Shown: positions 11,181 through 22,635, numbered from the stretch's first letter. The stretch: 64,000 nt of DNA from Chlorocebus sabaeus (GCF_047675955.1 NC_132927.1:61981702-62045701), one strand, 5' to 3'. The notes: generated by a model not told the origin, from the letters alone. Program-made: numbers and translations.

Positions 11181-12596
11181 CTGTCTCTTAACTTGATCAT
11201 GCTTCCTCTCTGATGGCATGGTTATGTGGACCAGAACTGAAGTTTAAGGAAGGGCCTTAAGATATGGAAGTTGCCTGGGATCAACATACTCTGTCCAAGA
11301 AACACAGTGACACATACATGCACAGCTGGCCAAAGCTATAGCTTCCCAATTACTTGATGAACAGCTATGAATTTTGGTTCTCTTTCTTAGACAAAGTGCA
11401 TGTCGGTTCAGGATGGATGTCACTAATGTGCAACTGATCACAACCTCATAGAATTTTAGTATCCTTTATGCTTCGTGTACATGTAGTGTGTGAAGGTACC
11501 TGAGGTACCCCATGTATACATAGTATATTATGAATGTTAGGCATCTTTTGGTCTTTCCTTTCTATCTATGTTTAGTATGCACAAGACATACCTTTGCTTA
11601 ATATGCCTTATAGTTTATTAACTTACTTAACGTATGAGTTTTGTTTTCTTGTTTTCTGTAGCGGAATCGAATGTTTCCCAGCAGTACAATATATGTAAAT
11701 CATACCAAATTATATATGTTTAAAACTCAAGGGATGGAACTGGGAGAGATAACACTCATTTTTCACCTGTGCATCACTCACAATATTTAGCTCTCCATCC
11801 ACATGATGTTAGGATATGATGGCTTAAAAATCTTATTAGTCAAAGGAAGAATGTTTCTCTTCCAAGAGGACACAACAATGATTCCTTTGAACTCTATGAT
11901 TACCACTGAATAATTTGGTCTTTCCATGCCTATAAGCAAAGAAGTTATCTGTATTAACTAGAACAACTGGTCCTGATTATTAAGGAGAGTAAGTTGTTCC
12001 TACAGACAAGGAGATATATGTATGGGACCCAGGGAATTTTACAGAAGCATCTCTAAGAACTTCTATGCTTTTCTGTCAAAAGTTAAATGGACAACTATCA
12101 CAATCACATAGAGGCAGAACTACTAAGAGTAAAAACCCCTCAGGAATTAGGATTCAGGTCACCCTACTGGGCAGAGCTCTAATTAGTCACAGTGCTAGCT
12201 GATGTCAAAAGTTATATGAAATGGGAAGAGGATAAACAGTGTCATAAACAACTGTGATCTCACGGCCAGTTGCAGAATAAGAAATTAATAACTACTCCTG
12301 TTTTTTTTCTTGCCTTGTTATGCATGTACTGACTTTTCACCTCTTTCTTTTTCCCTACGATTTTACAAAAATTGGGATACATTTGTAATTTGTCCCTCAA
12401 ATTACAGACTATCAGCTTGAAACTATGATTGGAATTGAAGGTTAAAGAAAACCCAGTTATGAATTCAGTGACTAACAAAATTTGGGGACAGTGTAAGTCT
12501 AATTCTAATTACATAAGGAATAGTTACTATATGTTAGGCAGGTGCACATTGTTATTGCTACTTTTTTCAAGTCAGTTTTAGGTACAAAGTGTACAC

Positions 12597-13048
12597 TGTA
12601 GTGGATTTAGTATTTGGCATCTATTTTCATATCCTTCTAGGGGTCATCTTGTACTAAAGAAGCTATAAGCCCACAAGTGCATTTCCCAGAGTCCCTTGTT
12701 GGTAGGGGTCTGAATGGGAATGAGGTTTCACCATTAAATATACTCATATATTTTGAAAGGCAAAAATGAGGCAGAGGCCATCTCTGTGTTGCTAGTTTTG
12801 GTAGCAAGTTTACTAAGACATGAGTGTCAAGGGAAGTTGAGGTGGAGATGGTGGCTATACGGTGCAGCTGTGTTTTCCTGATTCCCAGAGAGCAATCACT
12901 CAGATGTGCTGTTGAACTTAACACTTCCATTGGCGGTCCCTTTTCTTTGCTCCTTTAGTTCTTCTATAATTTTCTAAGTATATAATTGCCCATTTTCCCT
13001 AAATAACTCGGTAGGTTTTATTTCCTGAACTGGACCTCTTGCCAAACA
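12597..13048 (+). mobile_element. probable 3' LTR of the ERV-L-like element
   Basis: Starts with TGTAGTGG and has an LTR-like end (TTTTCCCTAAATAACTC, TTATTTCCTGAACTGG, then CA) about 300 bases after the pol end, where a 3' LTR belongs. The length (~450 bases) fits ERV-L-class LTRs. I cannot name the LTR family, and the right edge is uncertain by several bases. An ORF of 97 aa in reverse is chance. Confidence 0.5.
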
Positions 13049-13129
13049 CAGATGAGATGTCCTGTCTGCCTCCCTAACCGCCCACAGGACTGCACCAATG
13101 ATGCCAACTCTAAGTGGTCATTTACCTCT

Positions 13130-13262
13130 GTGATTGTGTTTTTAATGCCTGCCTCCCATTAAGTGATAAGATCCAGGAATTTAAGAATTTATTTTGATAA
13201 GTACTTAACACAATGCTTGGCACATAAGAGGAATTTAATAACATTTTTCTGAATGAATAGAC
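13130..13262 (+). mobile_element. L2 LINE 3' end fragment
   Basis: Contains AACACAATGCTTGGCACATA followed by AGAGGAATTTAATAACATTT and TGAATGAATAG, the usual 3' end text of L2 elements. Confidence 0.6.
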
Positions 13263-13493
13263 TTTAAACCATGTGTGAGTAGTCACAGAATTCACTGATC
13301 TGTTATAATTTACGAATTCCTTTGCATCATAGCACCCATGCAAAATATTTTGGCTACAGGCAATGCTCCAGTTTTGATATTCTCCCTGTCAATATGCCTA
13401 TTACCTCAGTATAATTTAAGATCAACAGGGAGAGCATCAGGTTTCTGTAGTCTGATTGCAGAAGCATACATGTAAAAATATACCTTTTAGAAA

Positions 13494-13665
13494 TGATTTT
13501 CTTAATCTAGTCTGTCACTGATGGACATTTAGGTTGGTTCCAAGTCTTTGCTATTGTGAACAGTGCCACAATAAACATATGTATGCATGTGTCTTTATAG
13601 CAGCATGATTTATAATCCTTTGGGTATATACCCAGTAAGGGGATGGCTGGGTCAAATGGGTATTT
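13494..13665 (-). mobile_element. L1 LINE fragment (ORF2 3' region), antisense
   Basis: Near-consensus reverse complement of the L1PA/L1PB ORF2 end: GATGGACATTTAGGTTGGTT, TCTTTGCTATTGTGAACAGT, TTGGGTATATACCCAGTAAG. Both ends are abrupt and there is no A-tail, so it is an internal scrap. Confidence 0.9.
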
Positions 13666-14329
13666 CTCTGGAAATTTACAAACTATTAATTTTCTTTTCT
13701 ACAGTTTCCTCCAGAAAGCCCCTATGTATTTATTCTGGGTAACAATTTACTTGAGTAGAAATCATTTGACTCAAATTTTGATGATTTAATAGCTCATTGA
13801 AAGAGCTAGCCTGAAGCAGATAAAATCTGTTGCAGATGCTGTAACTCTTATTTGCATCCATTGGTCTTTTGGTTTGTGTGCTTTAATAATTTGAAAAACA
13901 AGAAGATAATCAGGAACCAAGATGGATATGTGTGTCTCGAGGCACAACTTAATTCAAAATTGTTCAGAGTGTTTTGTCAGATGAACTCCTTAACCACATT
14001 TGTTATCAGTAGCATACAATATATTGGATTAAGTTTTTCAATGATGTGCAAAGATGATGCCAGATTGATCCTAACAAACACAAAGTTCGGAATCAAAACG
14101 AGAATGTTGTTTTGATCGTATTGGTTTTAGGCAAAGGATTGTAAGATAAATTCTTTCATATTGGAATTTGTGTTACTATCCACACTTTTTCTCACTGTAA
14201 AATTTAATGAACTTTATATCATTAATATTTTTGTGTCAATGGTGAGTTCTTCTTTTTTCTTTACCTGAGTTGTATCAACTAGTTTCAAAGGAGAGAGAGT
14301 GTTTTGGGTAAAGCCAATAAATTACTTTT
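13666..14329. other. unique AT-rich sequence
   Basis: An 87-aa ORF (13852-14115, +) is the only long one. It has no recognisable domain and I regard it as chance. Confidence 0.5.
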
Positions 14330-16480
14330 ATTTTTTAATATACATCTTATACACACAAAGTACTTTTTCATATTCTGAAGAAGAATGAAACATTTCTGTC
14401 CTAGATGATTATATAGTTTGTTGCTATATTATTTCATTATTTTCTTTTTTGTTAAAAATATTTTAATAACACAAGAAAATAAAGAAAATAATAAAAGGAA
14501 CACTCATGTGCACATTAACCAGCCTTGTCTGAACTTAATATCATCCTAAATTTGCTTCATTGCTTTTATTCATTAAAAATTACAAATACAATTGAAGCCC
14601 TTGAGCCCCTCACCTGTCACACTATCCTCTTTGCTTTGTCAAATACTTACTACGTTCAAATGTGTTATGTACAGTATAGTCTTATTTTACGTGTTTTAAA
14701 TTTATCCATACAATTTCAAACGTAATGAATCATTCTACATTTTGCTATTTTATGCTCAATATCCTGTTGTTGAAATGTTTCCATGTTCCTTTAATTCATT
14801 CATTTTCAAGACATTATAATATGCTATTGTATAAATACATATATATTTAAAATATATAGGTATTTTAATTTTACTGTATTATATTGATGAACATTTCCCA
14901 CTGTTTTACATTTTTTAGTATCATAAACGATCCTTCAATGAACATTCTTTTAATGTGTTCTGGTGTCAGGTATGAGAGTTCCTAAACACACACAGTATAT
15001 CTAGAATTTGAATTGCCAAAATTGAACATTCAATTTTCATTTTTAACTTTACTAAATATTGTAAAATTGTTCTCTAATGTGTACCAATTTTCTTTACTAC
15101 TGGGAAAATATGAGTTTCCACTTTCACATGCTTGCCATTTCCTATTGCAAAACATTTAAGTATTTATGTGAATGATAAAAATGGAGTCTCATTTTGATTT
15201 TAATTTGTACTTCCCCAGATCCTGTTGTGTTTAAATTTCTTTTTTATTTATTTATTATGTGTTCATGATTTTCTTCCTTTTTTCTCTTATTGGTTCATGT
15301 TCTCTATACATGCTGAATAGTGTTAGCTAGCTATATTCTCTGCAATAATTATTAAAATTTTCTTTTTCTTTTCTCTTTTTAAGAGACAAGGTCTTACTGT
15401 GTCATCCAGGCTAGGATGCAGTAGCACCATCATAGCTCACTGTAGCCTCCAACTCCTGGGCTCAAGTGATACTCTCCTGCCTTGGTTTCTTAAGGTGCTG
15501 GGATTATAGGCCTGAGCCACTGGACTGTTTTGTTTTTCTTAATATAAGGCTACACATTTCCCTCTAAGAACTAATTTAGTTGCCTCCCTCATCCTTTTAT
15601 ATGTAATTTTAAGTCAATATTCAGCTTTAAACTCTTCTAATTCAGTTACCTTTTTTGATTAATCAATTGTTCAGGAAAATGTCTCAAAAAGTTTTTTTGA
15701 TATATAGATATCTTTAATTACGTATTTCTAAATTATTTTCATTTAAGTCAAAGGATATGGCCTGGAAAGTATTCATTTGTTTGTGTGTGTATATGTGTAT
15801 TTGTTGTGATTTGTTTTATGTTTTAGTAATTTGGTCAATTGCTTTAAATTAGAGATTTTGCCTGATTGTTATCTACAGAATTCTATGCAACTCTATTAGA
15901 TTAAACTAATATCGCTTCATTTTATCTCTGATCACATTTTGTCTTTGTCTGTTCTATGGATTATTGAGATAATGTGTTAAATGTATGTACCTGTGTCCAT
16001 TTATTTCAATAGTATCTTATATCATGACTCTATGTTATTAATTGGAAAGATTTTAGAATACTTACATATGTTTTCTAATTAAGCAGAGACCCACTTAATG
16101 TCTCAGAAGTATATTTTGTTATGTTGCTTTAAACTCTATTTTGATTGTTCTTAATCTGATCATACAGACTTTTATTGTGGCTGATTTTTTTGTTATTTTT
16201 TTCTCATTTTTATCCTTTCTATGTCTTTATGATTAAATTTTGTATCTTACAAAGAGGTTTTATCTTTTCCCCTCAATTGATTTGAAAGACATATGTTCTA
16301 TTTTTATTCCTGTTATTGGTTTCCTGAAAATCTCAACGTGCATATTTGACTTTAATTCTAAAATTAATCAACACTTTCTTAATTTCCTGAACAATAAAAG
16401 GAATTTCAAACATATTATTGGTAATCATCACCTGCCTATTTACATATGCTTTCCCACTAGGGCTGGGAACTAATGGAAAA
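14330..16480 (-). mobile_element. old L1M LINE, antisense, interrupted by a free Alu monomer
   Basis: Reads in reverse through an L1M 3' region and into ORF2: ACATTTCCCACTGTTTTAC and TCATAAACGATCCTTCAATG (about 14890-14940), then ATGGAGTCTCATTTTGATTT (about 15181). After the inserted monomer comes CACATTTCCCTCTAAGAACT (about 15552) and the ORF2 stretch near TTTGTCTGTTCTATGGATTA (about 15944). It is heavily diverged and has no intact reading frame. The FLAM-like insert at 15359-15527 falls inside it. Confidence 0.75.
15359..15527 (-). mobile_element. free Alu monomer (FLAM-like), antisense
   Basis: A single Alu-like monomer: a T-rich start, AAGAGACAAGGTCTTACTGT, GCTCACTGTAGCCTCCAACT, GGGCTCAAGTGATACTC, and GGGATTATAGGCCTGAGCCA at the right. 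There is no second monomer or mid-element A-stretch, which fits a fossil monomer older than dimeric Alu. It sits within the L1M copy, so it postdates that. Confidence 0.85.
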
Positions 16481-17419
16481 TATATCTTAAAAAGTCTTCT
16501 GTGTAAAACATCGGATTCAAAACAACACTAGGAAAATAGTGTAGATCAGATAATTCTCATTAAATCAGCTGTTTATTAAAAAAAGCATTGAGCAAGGAAC
16601 AACAAAGACTCCTTAGGAGGCAAAACAAAGTATTATTAAAAGTATGTTTGATGTTGCTGAAGATTCTTTCATAAACATATTCTTTAAAATCAATTATAAT
16701 TCTGTTTTTAATGACCTTATTAGCGCAGATGATGTTTTAATGATTTGAGTTTATGTATTATTTCAAGAATCTCAAATAGCACTATTAAATGCTCTGATAT
16801 GCAGTAACATTTATATTGAGAAGCAACTTTTTTAATTGTCTGGGGAAAAACTATTTTTTATGACATCCTTCCTTTTCATTGAGGAATATCCAAGATACCA
16901 AGTTTTCTTTCAGAAGTAATTTCAATTTTCCACCTTAAAATTGCCTTTGCCATTTTGTTTGTTGCTGTAGAAAAATTCTTTTTTGAGAATTTTTTTCTTA
17001 TAACGTTCTTCATCTGATTAAACAAACAAAAAAAACCCATCTTTATTGTTAGACCAAAAGCCTCTGAATAAAATATTATACAACTTTAAATACATTTAAG
17101 AAGAGATTATGACTTTTATTAGGCTACAGTTAAATAAGCTTCCTCTATTAGTGAATCAATCATGGATTTTCACACGTGGCTTTTGTTCACAGTAAGTTAT
17201 ATCAATTAAGTTTCTTAGAATGAATATATAGCTGAACTAATAAGCATAAAATATTTTCACTGATTTATAAGAATCCAGAAAGTATCAATGAATTTTCTTT
17301 TTCTATTATTTTAAAAGGTTTCTGCTTGGCAAATCTTCCCCTCTAGGAAATTAACGTGTTTTTTGGTCGTTAATCAATGTAAGAACACCTTACTTTACAT
17401 TCATTGAACTCTGAGGTTA
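16481..17419. other. unique AT-rich sequence
   Basis: I see no gene or recognisable repeat. Text may include very old repeat remains. Confidence 0.55.
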
Positions 17420-17645
17420 TAGAACTGTTAGCCTTTTGATTTGTTCAGCTTGGGGAATGTCATAGCTCATTCTGTGAATGGAAGTTGCCTTTAACCACAT
17501 GAGAACAAATAAGGGAATATTAAGGTTTTAACTCAGGTCAGCTGATAAGCAATGGCTGGGATAATGGCCATTACCTAAAACAAAGAAAGCAGCAAATGGT
17601 TCCAGATATCTATAATTATGCATTTGAAATCAGAACACCTTTTCT
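17420..17645. promoter_or_regulatory. candidate conserved non-coding element
   Basis: Repeat-free and locally more complex than its surroundings. It holds a perfect palindrome TAATGGCCATTA at 17562-17573 (two TAAT homeodomain cores), ACAAAG (SOX-like) at about 17580 and TAATTATGCATTTG near 17612. Regulatory function is an inference; only alignment to other mammals would show conservation. Confidence 0.3.
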
Positions 17646-18184
17646 TTTTAAACATTTTTAATTTGTAATCTACTTGAGGACTGGTATATAGATAGGCTCA
17701 AGATATTTTGAGTCACATATGTAAATGAAATGTTTTGAGCAAAGTTGTAACCCTACCCCCAAAAATAGCTTTGCTAGGGAACAGATGTAACTTGGAGAAG
17801 TACCAATTTTGTCATTCTAGGTGAGAAATCTTCTGGTGCCATCAATAGGATGCCATTTGGCTAGTCACACCTGGGTGACGAATATCCGGAGGAGGTTCTA
17901 TGTCAACTCATTGAACATGGATGGATACTCCATTAAGTTGTTTAAACTAAACTTCCTAGCAAGTGATCTCTAGCATCTCAATTTAACTGTATCCTTCGGA
18001 GATTTAAGGAAAACTGACAAAGCTGAAAATACCTCCACTAGGGGATCTATTAGTATTCTCCACACTGCTACTGAAACTTGCTGCCTTTTCCTAAAAGCAC
18101 ATGAAAGAAACCCTGGTCCAAGTGAACCGTCTCCTTCACCAAAGCCACCTTGGAGAGAGCCCGCACGGAGATTGGAGATGTAGA
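17646..18184. other. unique sequence
   Basis: Nothing I can support. Overlapping short ORFs around 17970-18430 on both strands are mutually exclusive and featureless. Confidence 0.5.
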
Positions 18185-18300
18185 CTGTTAAGAGCACTCA
18201 GCCACAGAGTCACTTTGATTGTGTCACTTAACCTCTGTGCTCTTCTAAGTCCCATTCCTGGCTTGTGTTGCAGGGATGTTTTGAGGATAAGTTGATGTGT
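18185..18300 (+). mobile_element. MIR-like fragment, sense
   Basis: TTAAGAGCACTCAGCCACAG, then GTCACTTAACCTCTGTGCTC and TTTTGAGGATAAGTTGATG follow MIR order but are eroded. Confidence 0.45.
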
Positions 18301-18789
18301 GTGACCCCTTCTCTGTTTTTTGCTATTAGAGACATTAAGAACAGAGCTGAGTAGCAAACTTTCTAGAAATGAATGAAGAAAACATAGCAAAATGGTGTCT
18401 AGTTTTTTAATTGAAGTACAAAGAAACTGCACCTATAATTATCTTTCTTGATACTAACAGTATATGATTCCTAAATGCTATTGCTCTTCTCAAGTCAACA
18501 TTACTTTGTATTAATGGACTTAATGTCATTTATAATCTTGTTTCTGAGGTCGTCTGATGAAATCAGAATGATTTCACTTAAGGCAAGGCATATTAAAATA
18601 CAAATTCGTAAAGATAATACCTTGATGTTTATGTCTATGCCAAACTTGTTCTGCTGAGTTTCTGGGGAATGAAAAGACTGTCTTTTTTTTATTGTGATTT
18701 TTTAAAATGACTAATAGCATGGATTTGAGACAACTATGACAATGCCATGTTATCATTTTGTAAATAACTTTGTCTATGTAATTGTAGTA
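18301..18789. other. unique AT-rich sequence
   Basis: No gene or recognised repeat; several short chance ORFs. Confidence 0.5.
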
Positions 18790-19265
18790 TTTACTTATCA
18801 TCGACAATTTGAAAAAAGTACATAAAGTACAAAATAAAAGTTACCCGTATTCTTATCAGCCAGATCTAACTAATTTTACCATTTTCATATCTCTATGCAT
18901 ACTCTTAATAAAAAATGGTATAATACATTTAAGCAGATTTGCATCCTACTTGAGCAATTTATCTTTATAAAATACACTTTTAAAACATAGTATTTTATCT
19001 TATTAATGTAACAACATTTATTTAATAGGTGGTCCAGTGAAGGGTATTTAGATGTCTTTTTTTCAGTATCATATGTAAGGCAGTATGTACATTGTTTTGC
19101 TTGTGCATTTCAATTAAGTGGAACATTTGGGCAAAGGAATGAATTTGTAAGCTTTTATTTTACACTGTCATATTCTTTCAATGAAATTTGTACTACTAAC
19201 TTACAGATTTACCTGCAGTGTATGGAAACCCCAATTTTACTGTATTCTCAACACAGCATTGTTAA
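18790..19265 (-). mobile_element. old L1M fragment, antisense
   Basis: Order of eroded landmarks fits reverse-complement L1M 3' text: a GTACAAAATAAAAGTTACCC start, a TCTCTATGCATACTCTT-like box, TGGGCAAAGGAATGAATTTG (the degraded 'gggtcaaaggg' box), then TGCAGTGTATGG. Too diverged for a subfamily call. Confidence 0.5.
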
Positions 19266-19479
19266 TTTAACAAGGTAGGAGATGTTGCTGATGTCTTCTT
19301 GGTAAAATCATAAAGCAGACTTTAACCAGATGTTGAAATAACACCTGGCTATTAACAACAGTTAAACAAATTGAAGAAGCATCTTTAAACTCAATCCTGA
19401 AAGCTCTTCATCAAGATTTGAAAAGCTTTAGGCAAGAGAAAAAGAAAGAACGCATTAATTGGAACCTAGGGGTCCATAT

Positions 19480-19965
19480 GCTGTCTACAAATCAAACCCA
19501 TTAGCTTTGCTTACCTTATGGTTTGGCTATCACGTGGAAACAATCTTGACTGTCAAGAAAAGATAAAAGTGTACATTAAAAATACATTGCACCTTATCTC
19601 ATGGAAGCAGGTGAAGAGGCTTTCATTCCTTAAGCAGACTGACTGTACCTTTTGTTACTCGTGTTTAATGGGGACTCAACACAAATGCTAGCAACATGCG
19701 ATCTGAGCACGCTGTTTTAGGAGCAGTATCTGCCATCTGTTTGGGCTAAATGGAACTGGCCCAGCCCTTGCTTCCCTGCCCCTGAAACTTGACTATTGGA
19801 ATTTAATTACACGGTTATATGATTAAATCCAGTAGATGGAAAGGTTAGAGCTAATGTCCCCAGAGGTGAAGCAGGCCCCAGGCCTCTGAAACAGCTGCAT
19901 AGGGGAAGCAAGCTCCCTCCTAGCACATAAGGGAAGGAGAAATAATAAACTCTTCTGAAGGTGAT
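19480..19965. promoter_or_regulatory. candidate conserved non-coding element
   Basis: Repeat-free block with higher GC and retained CpGs compared with its flanks (CATGCGATCTGAGCACGC near 19695, ACTCGTGTTT near 19658) and a TGGAATTTAATTACACGG segment with a TAATTA homeodomain core near 19800. It looks like a developmental enhancer, but conservation is not testable here. Confidence 0.3.
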
Positions 19966-20388
19966 GCTGGTTTTATTTTATTACCTGTAGTTGTTATTGA
20001 GAAAGAATTTCAAGCTCACAAGTCCAGAATGTGATTTGACAGCCTTTGTATTTTTTAAAGTCAAAACACCCAAACAACATTATTTCTCCTGATTTTGCTC
20101 TTTGATTGATCCTTTTTGCTCTATTTGAATAATTTTGAGAGCCTGGAAAATCTGGACACATTTTCTGAAAGTTAAGGAATTAGGAAAGCAAAAGAGAATC
20201 TGGGATTCATTTCCAATAGATGAGTTGCCTCTTTCTAATGTGCAACAACTTAATGTAGTGGTGGTGTCAGCATCAAGATCGATATTTCCTGATGGATTTT
20301 GACCTGGATAGTGAAATTCAGCATACTTTTAAGAAGTCCCATCAGAAATCAGCAAATGAAAAGGATACCAGTTGCAAACAATCTGCTG
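19966..20388. other. unique sequence
   Basis: Nothing recognised. A 78-aa ORF beginning at 20292 runs into the tandem duplication below and is not convincing. Confidence 0.5.
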
Positions 20389-20434
20389 GATTTTACAATG
20401 CAGTGCTGCCCTCGATTTTACAATGCAGTGCTGC
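20389..20434 (+). repeat. perfect 21-bp direct duplication with a 4-bp spacer
   Basis: The 21-bp unit beginning GATTTTACAATGCAGTG occurs at 20389-20409 and again, identical, at 20414-20434, separated by CCTC. The period is 25 bp. Confidence 0.97.
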
Positions 20435-20464
20435 ACAGAGCATAGCAAGAGGTAATACAGTCCA

Positions 20465-20660
20465 GACCCAGAAGGCCAGGATTTGCATCAGAGGGCAAAG
20501 CCTAAGCTCTACCACTTCCTGGTGTTAGCAAATTACTTGACCTCTCCTCAACTCAATTTTCTTATCTATAAAATGGACTAATAATAATAGCTGCCTCACA
20601 GAATTGTTAATCAGGATTAAACTAGATAGTTACAGCCAGATGTGTATAATAGAGCATTTT
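20465..20660 (+). mobile_element. MIR SINE, sense
   Basis: Clear MIR order: CTCTACCACTTCCTGGTGTT, ATTACTTGACCTCTCC, TTTTCTTATCTATAAAATGG, AATAATAGCTGCCTCACAGA, ATTGTTAATCAGGATTAAAC. Confidence 0.85.
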
Positions 20661-20700
20661 TCAAACGTAAGTTTTTTACTGCTATGAAATCAGATGATGG

Positions 20701-21008
20701 GCCTGGCGTGGTGGCTCACGCCTGTAATCCCAGCGCTTTGAGAGGCCAAGACTGGCAGATCACCTGAGCTCGGGAGTTTGAGACCAGCCTGATCAACATG
20801 GAGAAACCTTATCTGTACTGAAAATACAAAATTAGCCAGGCGTGGTGGCGCATGCCTGTCATCCCAGCTACTTGGGAGGCTGAGGCAGGAGAATTGCTTG
20901 AACCCAGGAAGCACGAGGTTGTGGTGAGCTGAGATCACGCCATTGCACTCCAGCCTGGGCATAAGAGCAAACCTCCATCTCAAAAACAAACAAACAAACA
21001 AACAAACA
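20701..21008 (+). mobile_element. AluS-type SINE, sense
   Basis: Full-length dimer with a (CAAA)n tail at about 20984-21008. The target duplication AAATCAGATGATGGG is present at 20687-20701 and 21009-21023. Confidence 0.97.
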
Positions 21009-21337
21009 AAATCAGATGATGGGAACTTTGATTTTTTTTCTCCTGATTCTTCACATAGTTGCAAAGTATTCCTCTCCTAGAGGTCTGTGAGGTACTACTA
21101 TGGCTCTTTGACAAATTATCCTTTACATGAACAGAGTAGGTTGTGGGAATTCAAATTATCACATGGATTCATGGCAGTATCATATGAACTTCTGGCCACA
21201 ACTGTGGAATTTACAGCATCATTTTGGTAATAAAAAAATATTTTGACCAGGAGAGATTAATAGATAAGGAGGCCGTGTTACTCAGAATCCTTCCAAATCC
21301 TCATTTCACTTTATATCTTCCTTGGTTTGGCTTTCTT

Positions 21338-21646
21338 TTTTCCTTTTTTTTTTTCTTTTTTTTTAAGATGGAGTTTCACTCTTGTTGCCCAGCCTGGAGT
21401 GCAGTGGCGCGATCTTGGCTCACCACAACCTCCACCTCCTGGGTTCAAGGGATTCTCCTGCCTCAGTCTCCTGAGTAGCTAGGATTACAGGCACATGCCA
21501 CTGCGCCGGGCTAATTTTTGTATTTTTAGTAGAAACGAGGATTCGCCATGTTGGCCAGGCTGGTCTCAAACTCCTGACCTTGTGATCCACCCACCTCGGC
21601 CTCCCAAAGTGCTGGGATTAGAGTGGCGAACCACCGTGCCTGGCCA
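21338..21646 (-). mobile_element. AluS-type SINE, antisense
   Basis: Starts with a broken poly(T) (the element's A-tail) and reads in reverse to CCGTGCCTGGCCA. A 13-bp target duplication GTTTGGCTTTCTT lies at 21325-21337 and 21647-21659. Confidence 0.97.
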
Positions 21647-21882
21647 GTTTGGCTTTCTTGAATTCCAAGGCATTGGATACTTGTTACTTTTGTTTACAAA
21701 AAGCTTATTCACAAAGGATGGGGCAATTTACTGCGTGCACCTGGGAAGCTGTGTCTTTGCCAAAGCAACAGTTACTTGCTGAGATTTAGGCCAAGGGGGA
21801 GGTGTGACATGCATATTAACTCTTTCTGTGACTACTGAGATAAAAGGGAAAATAGCCTTTAAATGCAGAATGACACAGTCAT

Positions 21883-22192
21883 GGCCAGGCACCCCAGCTC
21901 ATGCCTGTAATCCCAGAACTTTGGGAGGCCAAGGCTGGCGGATCACCTGAGGTCAGAAGTTCGAGACGAGGCTGGCCAACGTGGTGAAACTCCATCTCTA
22001 CTGAAAATGCAAAATTAGCCGGGCCTGCTGGTGCATGCCTGTAATCCCATCTACTTGGGAGGCTGAGGTGGGATAATCGCTTAAACCTGGGAGGCGGTGG
22101 TTGCAGTGAGCTGAGATCATGCCACTGCACTCCAGCCTGGGCAATAGAGTGGTGAGACTCTGTCTCAAAAAAAAAAAAAAAAAAAAAAAAAA
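21883..22192 (+). mobile_element. AluS-type SINE, sense
   Basis: Full-length dimer ending in an uninterrupted A-tail of about 27 bases. The target duplication is AGAATGACACAGTCAT (21867-21882) and AGAATGGCACAGTCAT (22193-22208), with one A/G difference acquired since insertion. Confidence 0.97.
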
Positions 22193-22439
22193 AGAATGGC
22201 ACAGTCATTGCAGCCATGGATGAATATTTTCTAAGAGTGAGCATGGTGAATCGCAAATGTCAATTCATTTACTCATCTGTTCTATGGGTCTTGTTCCTGC
22301 AATGATAATAAAACTTGCCTGCATTTCCACAGCTAGGAAAGTGATGCGTGATTTGAACTCGGCTCTTGGCAATCTCAAAGCCCTCATTTTTTACCATAAT
22401 GTCATATTGTACCGTGCAGAGCAATACAAGTGTCATAAT

Positions 22440-22635
22440 CATAATTACACCAGTATTTATGGACCTCTTTTTGTGGGCTGTGCTCTTCCAAAGCACTGTA
22501 AAGTGCTTTATATACATCCTCACATCAAAAGCACAGTGAGTTGAATGTGATATTAGCTCCACTTTGCAGAGGAAGAAACTGGGTTGAACGTAGGTCCTGT
22601 GAGTCAAAGCCCAGACTCTTGTTAGCCACATCATG
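22440..22635 (-). mobile_element. MIR SINE, antisense
   Basis: Reverse MIR text: CAAAGCACTGTAAAGTGCTT, TATACATCCTCACATCA, CTCCACTTTGCAGAGGAAGA, AACTGGGTTGAACG, AAGCCCAGACTCTTGTTAG. Confidence 0.75.

Larger units (their letters stand above)
9035..12290 (+). pseudogene. ERV-L pol relic (RT/RNase H and integrase), non-functional
   Basis: This is the part of the ERV-L element with the clearest family likeness. Landmarks are the AACCATAAAGTTGAGC region near 9573 (RT/RNase H connection), ATAGACAATTACTCTGTATA near 10333 (integrase core side), GAGGACACAACAATGATTCC near 11866, and CGGCCAGTTGCAGAATAAG near 12262 (pol C-terminus). Stops and indels occur in every frame, and a microsatellite and an Alu sit inside it. 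In a working retrovirus pol makes reverse transcriptase, RNase H and integrase; here no catalytic reading frame survives. The identification rests on nucleotide text seen across several kilobases in the right order. Confidence 0.75.
8183..12596 (+). mobile_element. ERV-L (class III endogenous retrovirus) internal region, decayed
   Basis: Nucleotide text across this stretch follows the order of the ERV-L internal region: a gag/protease-like part at about 8600-8980, reverse transcriptase/RNase H-like text at about 9035-9610, an integrase-like part at about 10010-10720, and the pol C-terminus at about 11730-12290, followed by about 300 bases of untranslated sequence. No frame stays open beyond about 80 codons, so it cannot encode protein. 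ERV-L elements lack env, and none is seen. A TA/TG microsatellite (9620-9757) and an antisense Alu (10957-11180) interrupt it. The parent family is clear; whether the best match is HERV-L or an MLT2/ERVL relative needs a repeat search. Confidence 0.8.
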
